The translations under genes were made by a program, and so were the position numbers. Shown one piece after another: positions 9,487-17,348 of a DNA stretch of 64,000 nt (its first letter is position 1; each line of letters begins with the position of its first letter). The notes beneath the pieces are model-generated. The model did no database searches, was not told the origin of the DNA, and worked only from the letters and a program-made list of their open reading frames with translations. Source of the DNA: Pedobacter sp. D749 (GTDB lineage: Bacteria; Bacteroidota; Bacteroidia; Sphingobacteriales; Sphingobacteriaceae); assembly GCF_019317285.1 (NCBI RefSeq), contig NZ_CP079218.1, positions 5,456,001 through 5,520,000 of the forward strand. The letters run 5' to 3'.

Positions 9487-9505
9487 TCCACAGTCTTAAG
9501 TCACA
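9485..9505. repeat. 7-nt-period array (AGTCNNN x3)
   Basis: Three in-phase units with an AGTC core (9485-9505). The first overlaps the dut stop codon. A fourth AGTC at 9515 is out of phase by two bases, as if the array had decayed. Confidence 0.5.
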
Positions 9506-9548
9506 AAATTCCTGAGTCAAAAGCAAATTATTTGGATTGATAAATGAG

Positions 9549-11246
9549 ATGAAATACAAAGTACATTTTCTTGTTGCAGCTACTTTAGTGAGCTTCCAGT
9601 CTTTTGGGCAGGGAACGGTTATGCCGGTTGCCAATCGCGACAGCAATATGGTAAAGCAATTGTTTTTTGCAGGTTTGCGGGAGAAAATGTCTGAAAATTA
9701 TGTCGTTGCTGCTACCAATTTTAATAAAATTATTGGGTTGGACCCTACTAACCATGCTGCCTATTTTGAACTGGCCAATGCAGACCTGCGTTTAGATAAA
9801 CTCCCGGAAGCTGAAGAGCACATCAAACAGGCAATTAAAATAAATACTGGTAATTTGTGGTACTGGCGTTTACTTGGAGAGATCTATAAACGCACCAATA
9901 AAATGCCCGAACTGATCGGGGTATTTAACCAGTTGATCCGTCTCGATCCCGAAAACGATGCCTATTATTTTGACAAAGCCAATGCGCAGTTTTTAGCTAA
10001 TCAGTTAGATGCAGCAAAAAAGACTTATGATGAAATACAGGTTAAATTCGGTGATTCAAGAGATCTGACGAATGCCAGAAAACGCTTTCAGGCAAATGGA
10101 AATGCCACAGAAAGTGATATTGTAAAATTATTGGAAGGCAACCAGGCCGATGTAAAGAACTATTTATATGCTGCAGGCTTGCTTTTGCAGAAGGGGAATG
10201 ATCAGGAAGCATTAAAGGTGTTAACCAAAGCACAGCAGTTGGAACCCAATAATTTTGAGATTAACCTGGCTTTGGCCGACATTTACCGCAAGCAGAAAAA
10301 TGACCAGGCAGCATTTTCTTCCTTAAAATTGGCATTTGAAAGCAGTGAAATGCCGCTCAGCGAAAAATTGAAGATCATCGCTGCACTTTTTCCTAATCTT
10401 AACCAGGCCCTTGTAGCCAAAAATGTAACTGAACTGAGTAAACTGGTAGCCGAAAAAAATCCCGCTGAAGCAAAGGCATTGGCGCTTTATGGCGATGTGC
10501 TTTATCAGCAGAATAACCTGAAAGAAGCATTGGCTCAATATCAGGCTGCTTTAAAACTTAACGAACAGATTTATGTCGTTTGGGAACAGGTAATCAATAT
10601 TCAAACCCTGCTAGGGCAATATGTGGAAGCGATAAAAGTTGGCGATGAGGCCTTAAGCATTTATCCCAATCAGGCCAGTTTATATTATTATATGGCTTAT
10701 GCGCTGTTTAAAACCGGTAAATATGAGCCTGCTCAAAACCATTTGAAAACGTCCTTACAGCTGGATGTGGAGAACAAAAGCCTGCAGGCGCAAATTTATG
10801 CACTTCAGGGCGATATCTACATTAATCAGAATAATTTTCCCCTGGCTAAAACAGCTTTCGAAAAAGCAATATCATTGGAGCCCGATAATTACCTCATTAT
10901 GAATAACTACGCCTTCTATCTGGCGTTAAGAAATGATGAGCTAACAAAAGCATCGAAATATGCGGAAACAGCTGCCAATGCAATGCCTAATAATCCCTCA
11001 ATTGCAGATACTTATGCCTTCATTCTGTTTAAGCAGCAAAAGTACGACCTGGCAAAAACCTGGATTGAAAAGGCTTTGCAAAACAATAGCAGTAAAAATG
11101 GTGTTTACCTGGAGCGATATGGCGATATACTTTTTATGAAAGGTGAAAAGGATGCTGCATTCATCCAATGGCAAAAAGCAAAAGAGGCCGGAAACGGATC
11201 AGAAGTATTAATTAAAAAGATAAATGAAAAGAAATATTTTAAATAG
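9549..11246 (+). CDS. Tetratricopeptide-repeat protein, secreted
   Basis: A 565-residue TPR protein. MKYKVHFLVAATLVSFQSFGQ is a signal peptide, so it is exported to the periplasm or outer membrane. TPR-like helical pairs run through most of the rest (e.g. AYFELANADLRLDKLPEAEE and ALYGDVLYQQNNLKEALAQY). I chose the ATG at 9549 over an in-frame TTG four codons earlier because it begins the signal peptide. It overlaps the following DUF4292 lipoprotein gene by 23 nt, so the two are translationally coupled. A scaffolding role in the envelope is inferred; no partner is proven. Confidence 0.85.
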   Translation: MKYKVHFLVAATLVSFQSFGQGTVMPVANRDSNMVKQLFFAGLREKMSENYVVAATNFNKIIGLDPTNHAAYFELANADLRLDKLPEAEEHIKQAIKINTGNLWYWRLLGEIYKRTNKMPELIGVFNQLIRLDPENDAYYFDKANAQFLANQLDAAKKTYDEIQVKFGDSRDLTNARKRFQANGNATESDIVKLLEGNQADVKNYLYAAGLLLQKGNDQEALKVLTKAQQLEPNNFEINLALADIYRKQKNDQAAFSSLKLAFESSEMPLSEKLKIIAALFPNLNQALVAKNVTELSKLVAEKNPAEAKALALYGDVLYQQNNLKEALAQYQAALKLNEQIYVVWEQVINIQTLLGQYVEAIKVGDEALSIYPNQASLYYYMAYALFKTGKYEPAQNHLKTSLQLDVENKSLQAQIYALQGDIYINQNNFPLAKTAFEKAISLEPDNYLIMNNYAFYLALRNDELTKASKYAETAANAMPNNPSIADTYAFILFKQQKYDLAKTWIEKALQNNSSKNGVYLERYGDILFMKGEKDAAFIQWQKAKEAGNGSEVLIKKINEKKYFK

Positions 11247-12015
11247 TGCAGTCCTGTTAGGAGCTGTAATTTTTGTTTCGGCATGTAAACCTAAAAAAGA
11301 AATTGTGGTGGCTCCTCCCACCAAAACGGAAACCAAAACAGATAATTCTAAAGCAGAAGCCTTAACCTTATTAAACAGCAAACAACTTAAGTTTAATACT
11401 CTTTCTTTAAAAGCAAAAGCAACTTTAGATATTGCCGGCGATGCAAATGACGTTACCATGAATTTCAAAATGAAAGACAAGGAAACCATTTGGGTAAGCA
11501 TTACGGCCTTGGGTGGAATGGCAGAGGTGGCAAGGGCTTTGATTACGCCTGATAGCATCAAGATCATGAACCGGATAAAAAGCGAATACCTCAAAAAGCC
11601 GTTTAGTTATATTTACAATTTCACTAACAAACAGGTGAATTTTAATACGCTCCAGTCTATTTTAACGGGCAACGCGATGGGTGAGTTTTTAACCGCACAA
11701 TCGGATGTTAAGCAGGAAAATGGTGTTTGGGTTGTTTCTGGAAGTAAATCGGAGTTAGATTACAAACTGCTTTTTAATACACTTTTCAAGGTATCGGAAA
11801 CGAACTTAAATGACGTTAGAAACGGACAGGCATTAAAAGTTACCTATTCCGATTATCAGAAGTTAAATGAATCTTTATTTCCTAGTGCCTTGCAGATCAA
11901 AACGCTATCTAAAGCAAAAAAAATAAATATCGACCTTCAATTTGTGAAAATTGATGGCAATGTTCCTGTCGATTTTCCGTTTAATGTACCAAAGAGATTT
12001 AAGGTTGTAAAATAG
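11224..12015 (+). CDS. DUF4292 family lipoprotein
   Basis: A 263-residue predicted lipoprotein. The signal ends in the lipobox FVSAC (C21), followed by charged residues. The mature part resembles the LolA/LolB-like fold of DUF4292 (FNTLSLKAKATLDI, then KDKETIWVSITALGGMAEVARALITPDSIKIMN), which suggests handling of a lipid or lipoprotein at the envelope. That link is an inference from the fold. The gene overlaps the TPR gene by 23 nt and precedes an EnvC-like gene; this trio recurs in Bacteroidota genomes as far as I know. Confidence 0.85.
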   Translation: MKRNILNSAVLLGAVIFVSACKPKKEIVVAPPTKTETKTDNSKAEALTLLNSKQLKFNTLSLKAKATLDIAGDANDVTMNFKMKDKETIWVSITALGGMAEVARALITPDSIKIMNRIKSEYLKKPFSYIYNFTNKQVNFNTLQSILTGNAMGEFLTAQSDVKQENGVWVVSGSKSELDYKLLFNTLFKVSETNLNDVRNGQALKVTYSDYQKLNESLFPSALQIKTLSKAKKINIDLQFVKIDGNVPVDFPFNVPKRFKVVK

Positions 12016-12196
12016 CCCTTCAATTACAGTTAAATATCATGGTTTGCCAAATAGATCTGCTGCATCGCAATAGTCTGTTTGGCAATCTTTGCATTATATG
12101 AAGATTAAGTGAAGACGGTTCTGTAATAAGTGATTATGACCTTAGTATCTCAATTTTAAATACTTTTTACTGTAAAATTTTTATACTTTTGGCTTA

Positions 12197-13492
12197 ATGA
12201 AGCTACAAAAACTCCTATTTATCCTTTTTTTAAGCGTGCTAACTCTTTCGGCAGTTGCACAAACTGAAAGCCAGCTCAGAAGGAAAAAAGAAGCTATACA
12301 ACGCGAAATCGAACAGCTTCAGAAGAATTTAAATAAAACTGCCAATGGTAAAAAGCTTACTATACAGCAGATTAATACCATAAATGCCCAGATTAGGTTG
12401 CGCCAGGATAAAATTGGTACCATTAACTCTGAAATAAAAAATCTGGATAACCAAATCTCTCAGAACACAAATACCGTACATACATTACAAGGTCAGTTAG
12501 GCGATCTTAAAAAAGAGTATGCAGGCATGATCCGATTTGCCCAGCGCAACAGAAATTCGTACGATAAAATGATGTTCATTTTTGCAGCTAAGGATTTTAA
12601 CCAGGCATATAAACGGATCAAATATTTACAACAGTTTAGTCAATACCGTAAAAAACAGGCTGGATACATTGAAAATACACAGCAGGACCTGAACGGAAAG
12701 ATTAAAGTGCTGGACAAAACACTTAGAGAAAAAAGTGATTTATTGAAGGAACAGGAAAGAGAGCGTGAGCGTTTAAGCAAAGATAAAAGTAAGCAATCAG
12801 TAGAATTAAATAAACTGAGCAAGGACGAAAAACAGTTTAAACAGGACATTACCAGCCGTAAAAAACAACAGGCGCAGATAGACAGGGCCATTAGCGCTGC
12901 AATCCAGCGGGCTATTGAAGAAGCGAGAAGAAAGGCTGCCGAAGAGGCAAGAAGAAAAGCGGCTGAAGAAGCACGGATTGCTGCAGCCAAAGCCAAGGCT
13001 GAAAACAAACCTGTACCAACTGCTCCGGCTGCACCTGCAGCCAAAGCGAAATCGACCGGAGAATTGCTAACCGCAACACCAGAGGCAGCGAGATTGTCGG
13101 CAGGGTTTGAAAATAACAGGGGAAGGTTACCTTGGCCTGTAGCTACAGGAACAATAACAGAAAGGTTCGGTATGCATAAAATAGACCAGGCAAGTTATAC
13201 CAATGATGGGGTAGACATTACTACTACCGATGGGGCGCCGGTTAGGGCTGTGTTTGCAGGTAAGGTTGCTGCAGTTCAGGTAATGATGGGTAGAACGGTG
13301 GTTTTAATCAACCACGGTGAATACTTTACAGTATATCAGAACCTGAGATCGGTTAGCGTGAGTGTAGGTAATTCTGTCGATACCAAACAAACCATTGGGG
13401 TTGTTGCCAATACTGGTGATGATGCGGTTCTGAAGTTTCAGATCAGAAGGGGACAGGCAGCGTTAAACCCTGAAGCCTGGATTAGTAAATAA
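12197..13492 (+). CDS. EnvC-like murein hydrolase activator (degenerate M23)
   Basis: A 431-residue exported protein: signal peptide 1-21, coiled coils at about 25-110 and 145-265 with a run of EEARRKAA repeats, an Ala/Pro-rich linker, and a LytM/M23 domain from ~310 to 431. The zinc ligands of an active M23 peptidase are missing: the first histidine position is N336 (TNDGVDI), the YxHL histidine is Q381 and the HF histidine is K413. This fits EnvC, which binds and activates amidases instead of cutting. A TACTTTTG -7-like box at 12184-12191 lies 5 nt upstream of the ATG, so a leaderless transcript is possible. Confidence 0.88.
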   Translation: MKLQKLLFILFLSVLTLSAVAQTESQLRRKKEAIQREIEQLQKNLNKTANGKKLTIQQINTINAQIRLRQDKIGTINSEIKNLDNQISQNTNTVHTLQGQLGDLKKEYAGMIRFAQRNRNSYDKMMFIFAAKDFNQAYKRIKYLQQFSQYRKKQAGYIENTQQDLNGKIKVLDKTLREKSDLLKEQERERERLSKDKSKQSVELNKLSKDEKQFKQDITSRKKQQAQIDRAISAAIQRAIEEARRKAAEEARRKAAEEARIAAAKAKAENKPVPTAPAAPAAKAKSTGELLTATPEAARLSAGFENNRGRLPWPVATGTITERFGMHKIDQASYTNDGVDITTTDGAPVRAVFAGKVAAVQVMMGRTVVLINHGEYFTVYQNLRSVSVSVGNSVDTKQTIGVVANTGDDAVLKFQIRRGQAALNPEAWISK

Positions 13493-13514
13493 ACTTAAGA
13501 CAAGTTAAAATGTC

Positions 13515-13522
13515 TATATTTG
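13515..13522 (+). promoter_or_regulatory. Candidate -7 promoter element for tatA
   Basis: TATATTTG fits the Bacteroidota -7 consensus TAnnTTTG and lies 17 nt before the tatA ATG. The -33 region would fall at the end of envC and is weak, so this is a tentative promoter. Confidence 0.35.
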
Positions 13523-13539
13523 TATAAATTATATTAGTG

Positions 13540-13902
13540 ATGTATCAAGGCACGTTATTAGAGTTTTTAAACATGGGTGGATCGGAGATCGTACTCATTT
13601 TAGTGGTAGTTCTATTGTTGTTCGGAGGTAAAAAATTACCTGAACTTGCAAGGGGATTAGGGAAAGGGATCAGAGAATTTAAAGATGCCTCTGATGGTGT
13701 GAAGCGTGAAATTCACAGAAATATTAATGCTATGGACTTAGATAAAGAAGAAGCGGAAGAAACAGCTGTAAATACCCATAGTCAACGTCATCACCCAACA
13801 GAGGAATCGCCTGTTGATGAAAAGGTTGAGTCAAGTGTGCCACATATCGATTTGGCAAAGCCTACGGACGAAAAAATTATAACTGACAAAGAAAAAGTTT
13901 AA
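13540..13902 (+). CDS. tatA: Twin-arginine translocase TatA/TatE family subunit, long form
   Basis: A 120-residue TatA-type protein. One transmembrane helix (about 13-30, IVLILVVVLLLF) is followed by the hinge FGGKKLPELARGLGKGIREF and an amphipathic helix, then an unusually long acidic, His-containing tail of about 65 residues. TatA oligomers form the pore through which folded Tat substrates cross the inner membrane. I prefer ATG 13540; a GTG directly before it and an ATG at 13573 are alternatives. It is followed after 11 nt by a second, shorter TatA gene. Confidence 0.88.
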   Translation: MYQGTLLEFLNMGGSEIVLILVVVLLLFGGKKLPELARGLGKGIREFKDASDGVKREIHRNINAMDLDKEEAEETAVNTHSQRHHPTEESPVDEKVESSVPHIDLAKPTDEKIITDKEKV

Positions 13903-13913
13903 ACAAAAAGGTT

Positions 13914-14114
13914 ATGTTAAATACAACAATAGCAGCAATGCTTGGAACACCAGAAATTATCATTATTGCGGTAGTGGTATTGTTATTATTTGGTGGTAAA
14001 AAAATTCCTGAACTGATGAGAGGTTTAGGTAAAGGTGTTAAAGAATTTAAAGATGGTAAAGATGGCGTTGATGGCGAGCAAGTAGATCCGTCTAACCGTG
14101 ATAAAACTGTTTAA
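13914..14114 (+). CDS. tatA: Twin-arginine translocase TatA/TatE family subunit, short form
   Basis: A 66-residue TatA-type protein with one transmembrane helix (TPEIIIIAVVVLLLF) and the same FGGKKIPELMRGLGKGVKEF hinge and amphipathic helix as its upstream neighbour, but only a short polar tail. The two are clearly paralogues and probably cotranscribed. One may work as TatA and the other as a TatB/E-like partner; no TatC is in the window. gatA starts 18 nt downstream. Confidence 0.9.
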   Translation: MLNTTIAAMLGTPEIIIIAVVVLLLFGGKKIPELMRGLGKGVKEFKDGKDGVDGEQVDPSNRDKTV

Positions 14115-14132
14115 TTGCAATAATTTTTAGTT

Positions 14133-15551
14133 TTGAAGAAGTACAGCTCTCTTAAGGAGATTCAAACACTCATTTCGCAAAAGCAATTAACTTTACCCGA
14201 TTTATTGGCTTATTATTTTAAGCAAATTGAACAAAATGAACACCTCAATGCATTTAATGAGGTGTTTTTTTTATCGGCCGAAGTTCAGGCGAAAGCGATA
14301 CAGCAGAAAATAGAAGATGGTACTGCGGGTAAACTTGCAGGGATGGTAATTGGTATTAAAGATAATATCTGTTATGAAGGCCATATCGTTACTGCATCAT
14401 CAAAGATGCTCGAAGGCTTTGTATCTCCATATTCTTCTACAGTTGTGCAACGTTTGTTACAGGAAGATGCCGTTATTATCGGCCGTTTAAACTGTGATGA
14501 ATTCGCTATGGGTGGCTCCAATGAAACATCATATTATGGGGTTGCTAAAAATGCGGCAAATCCAGAACTTGTTCCGGGTGGATCTTCAGGCGGCTCTGCT
14601 GTTGCCGTTCAGGCCGATATGTGTTTGTCTGCCCTGGGTACCGATACTGGTGGTTCGGTAAGACAACCGGCTGCTTTTTGCGGACAAATTGGACTTAAAC
14701 CAACCTACGGACGTATTTCAAGGTATGGTGTGATTGCTTATGCTTCCTCTTTCGATCAGGTTGGTCCCATTACATCTTCAGTAGAGGATGCTGCTTTGCT
14801 CTTACAGGTTTTGGCTGGTGCTGACGATTATGATTCTACCGTTTCTCCTGTTGCAGTACCCGATTATCCTGCTCATTTGAATGAGCGTAAAAAACAAAAA
14901 ATAGCAGTGTTAAAGGAAACTATTGAGAGCGAAGCCCTTAATCCCGAAATCAAATCTGCTATTTTAAAATCAATCGAACAGCTTAAGGCTGATGGGCACT
15001 CTGTTGAGTATGTTTCTTTTGATCTGTTGGATTATCTGGTTCCTGCCTATTATATTTTAACAACGGCCGAAGCTTCTTCCAACCTTTCGCGTTATGATGG
15101 TGTTCATTACGGACATCGTAATATGGAAGCGAAATCCCTGAATGAACTTTATAAATTATCCCGCGCGGAAGGTTTTGGTGAAGAAGTAAAACGCCGCATC
15201 CTTTTGGGTACTTTTGTTTTAAGTGCAGGATATTACGATGCATATTATCAAAAAGCACAACAGGTTCGTCGATTGATTAGAGAAAAAATGGATCTTCTGT
15301 TTCAGGATTACGATTTTATTCTGTCTCCTGTGGCGCCAACAGCAGCTTTTAAAATTGGTGATCATGTTCAGGACGCAATTGTGATGTACATGGCCGATAT
15401 TTTTACCGTATTGCCTTCTTTAAGCGGAAATCCGGCAATTGCTTTGCCAATAGGCAATAATGAGGCAGGTTTACCGTTAAGTATACAATTTACAGCCAAA
15501 CATTTTGAGGAAGATAAGCTTCTGGCTTTTTCTCAGGCATTTTTATCATAG
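14133..15551 (+). CDS. gatA: Asp/Glu-tRNA amidotransferase subunit A
   Basis: A 472-residue amidase-signature enzyme, the glutaminase subunit of GatCAB that amidates Glu-tRNA(Gln) or Asp-tRNA(Asn). The Ser-cisSer-Lys triad is visible: K76 in GIKDN, the GGSSGGSA loop (149-156) and the nucleophile S175 in DTGGSVR. Length is normal. No ATG fits, so I take the TTG at 14133, which gives the expected N-terminus. Codons ~36-47 contain a terminator-shaped hairpin (separate entry). gatB and gatC are not nearby, which is common in this phylum. Confidence 0.93.
   Translation: MKKYSSLKEIQTLISQKQLTLPDLLAYYFKQIEQNEHLNAFNEVFFLSAEVQAKAIQQKIEDGTAGKLAGMVIGIKDNICYEGHIVTASSKMLEGFVSPYSSTVVQRLLQEDAVIIGRLNCDEFAMGGSNETSYYGVAKNAANPELVPGGSSGGSAVAVQADMCLSALGTDTGGSVRQPAAFCGQIGLKPTYGRISRYGVIAYASSFDQVGPITSSVEDAALLLQVLAGADDYDSTVSPVAVPDYPAHLNERKKQKIAVLKETIESEALNPEIKSAILKSIEQLKADGHSVEYVSFDLLDYLVPAYYILTTAEASSNLSRYDGVHYGHRNMEAKSLNELYKLSRAEGFGEEVKRRILLGTFVLSAGYYDAYYQKAQQVRRLIREKMDLLFQDYDFILSPVAPTAAFKIGDHVQDAIVMYMADIFTVLPSLSGNPAIALPIGNNEAGLPLSIQFTAKHFEEDKLLAFSQAFLS
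14239..14272 (+). terminator. Intrinsic-terminator-like hairpin inside gatA
   Basis: AACACCTCA (14239-14247) pairs perfectly with TGAGGTGTT (14258-14266) across a 10-nt loop, and the T-run at 14265-14272 follows directly. It lies about 105 nt inside gatA in the sense orientation. The protein reads through it normally (NAFNEVFFLSAE), so it is not a frameshift artefact. It could act as an attenuator, or be held open by translating ribosomes. Confidence 0.5.
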
Positions 15552-15759
15552 TTTTATCGTCATTGCAAGGTACGAAGCAATTTTAATGCAAAAGGCATTA
15601 TAGTAAGTATGGCAATGGCATTTTATTAACTGTTTTTCAGGCGTCGTCTGGAAGGTTCACAGGTCCTTAGCTTTCCCTTGATATGGAAAGAAAAAGGAAT
15701 CTGTATAAAGGTTTGTGAGGACACAAACCACGGTTAATGAAAATTTGAACCAATAGCCC

Positions 15760-17163
15760 ATGATTAAAAAATTACTTTTTGCTTCAATTTGTGCTTGTTT
15801 AGGATACGTTTCTTCCTCGTCTGCGCAACAAACACTCAAACTGGATAGTCTTCCTAAGATTCATAACAACATCTTTATCAATACCGATACTGTAGCTGTA
15901 CCGCTTGTTTCTGAAAACCCATTAACCATGGGGCAGAACTTTATCTATAAGCTCAGGCTAGATTCTATCGCTAAAACGGTACCCCTTCCATACAACGAAT
16001 ACGTTCAGCAGTACATCGATATTTACGCCAAGCGTAAAGATATGTTCGGTAAAATGATCGGCTTATCAAGCTATTACTTCCCGATTTTTGATAAGGCTTT
16101 AAAAGACTATAACATTCCGCAGGAAATAAAATATTTAACTATCGTCGAATCGCAGATGAATCCGCATGCGATTTCGAGAGTAGGGGCAACGGGTATCTGG
16201 CAGTTTATGTTTGGTACCGGCAAGGCCTATGGGCTTAAGATGGATAATTTCGTAGATGAACGCAAAGATCCGATCCAGGCCAGTTATGCTGCAGCAGCTT
16301 ATTTTAGAGATGCTTTTGAAGAACTTGGCGATTGGCTGTTGGCCATTGCAGCCTATAATTGCGGAAAAGGGAACGTTAATCGTGCTATTGAAAAAGCGGG
16401 ATCAAGAGATTTTTGGGTAATCAGGCAGTTTTTGCCTAAGGAAACCAGAAACTATGTGCCGGCATTTATTGCTGCGGTTTATGTGATGAACTATTCCCAC
16501 AAACATCAGATTACGGCACAGGCTTCGAACATGTTCTTAAAAACTGATACCGTTCAAACTACCCGTTTTGTTTCGCTATCTACACTTGCAAAAGTGTTGA
16601 ATATTGATGAGACGGCGATTATAGCCTTAAATCCATCCTACAAGAAAAAGATTGTAAATGGTACAGATGATGAGCCAAAGCGTATTGTAATGCCCAAGTT
16701 AAGGGATATCGACTACGCTGGTATTTATGATGTGCTAAACAATCAGGAAGTGGATGTAAACATGAAAGTGGTAGCTGCCAGTACCGACGATGTAAGAGAT
16801 TTAAGAAAGAAAAAAACTAGAAATGTAGCTACATCTGCTGTGGTGTATCATAAAGTTACCTCAGGACAAAGCTTAACAACTGTTGCCGACAAATACGGTG
16901 TAGAAGTACAGGACTTAAGGGTTTGGAACGGTTTAAAAAGCAAAACGCTGGTGCCAGGACAAAGATTAAAGATCTACGCCAAAAATCGTACACCATTAAA
17001 AGTACCATCATCGTTTTTAAGTTACAAGGTTAAAACCGGCGATACCCTGTCTGAAATTGCAGAGAAATTTGAGGGTGCAACCGTTCAAAGCATCAGAAGA
17101 GACAACCGTTTATCAAAAGCAGGGTTGCAAGTTGGGATGATTCTGAAAATTAGCAAGGGATAA
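15760..17163 (+). CDS. MltD-like lytic transglycosylase with LysM domains
   Basis: A 467-residue exported peptidoglycan-cleaving enzyme. After a signal peptide (1-22), the SLT domain spans about 110-245: catalytic E130 in TIVESQMNP, then GATGIWQFM and AIAAYNCGKGNVNRAI. Two C-terminal LysM modules (about 352-397 and 423-466) bind glycan strands. This order matches MltD, which makes 1,6-anhydro-muropeptides at the septum or during remodelling. The ATG at 15760 starts the signal peptide. Upstream is a 208-nt gap with a small REP-like hairpin (ATTGC 15562-15566 with GCAAT 15577-15581). Confidence 0.93.
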   Translation: MIKKLLFASICACLGYVSSSSAQQTLKLDSLPKIHNNIFINTDTVAVPLVSENPLTMGQNFIYKLRLDSIAKTVPLPYNEYVQQYIDIYAKRKDMFGKMIGLSSYYFPIFDKALKDYNIPQEIKYLTIVESQMNPHAISRVGATGIWQFMFGTGKAYGLKMDNFVDERKDPIQASYAAAAYFRDAFEELGDWLLAIAAYNCGKGNVNRAIEKAGSRDFWVIRQFLPKETRNYVPAFIAAVYVMNYSHKHQITAQASNMFLKTDTVQTTRFVSLSTLAKVLNIDETAIIALNPSYKKKIVNGTDDEPKRIVMPKLRDIDYAGIYDVLNNQEVDVNMKVVAASTDDVRDLRKKKTRNVATSAVVYHKVTSGQSLTTVADKYGVEVQDLRVWNGLKSKTLVPGQRLKIYAKNRTPLKVPSSFLSYKVKTGDTLSEIAEKFEGATVQSIRRDNRLSKAGLQVGMILKISKG

Positions 17164-17294
17164 TACCTTAAACTGAACCATGGTATTTCTTTGATCAAGT
17201 ATTCCGAAATTGTCTGGTAACAATTGGTTTAATCTATTTGGCGTTACCGGCAGATTAGTTTCGCATCTGGTTTAATTTATGAACAGCTTTTTAT

Positions 17295-17325
17295 TTTAAG
17301 CCTCATAAAAAGAATTGTACCTTTG
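17295..17325 (+). promoter_or_regulatory. Candidate housekeeping promoter of maeB
   Basis: TACCTTTG (17318-17325) matches TAnnTTTG, with TTTA (17295-17298) 19 nt upstream standing in for the TTTG -33 element. It ends 23 nt before the maeB ATG, and there is no better candidate in the 185-nt gap. Confidence 0.5.
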
Positions 17326-17348
17326 CGGCGTCACTAATAAGTTACTTA

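Noticed and set aside
12184..12197. Firm claim of a leaderless envC mRNA
   Set aside because: The -7-like box is well placed, but no -33 element is visible at the right distance, so it is noted only in the gene entry.
12640..13044. 134-codon minus-strand frame within the EnvC-like gene
   Set aside because: Its Ala/Leu/Ser-rich sequence is the complement of the EEARRKAA coiled-coil repeats, not a membrane protein.
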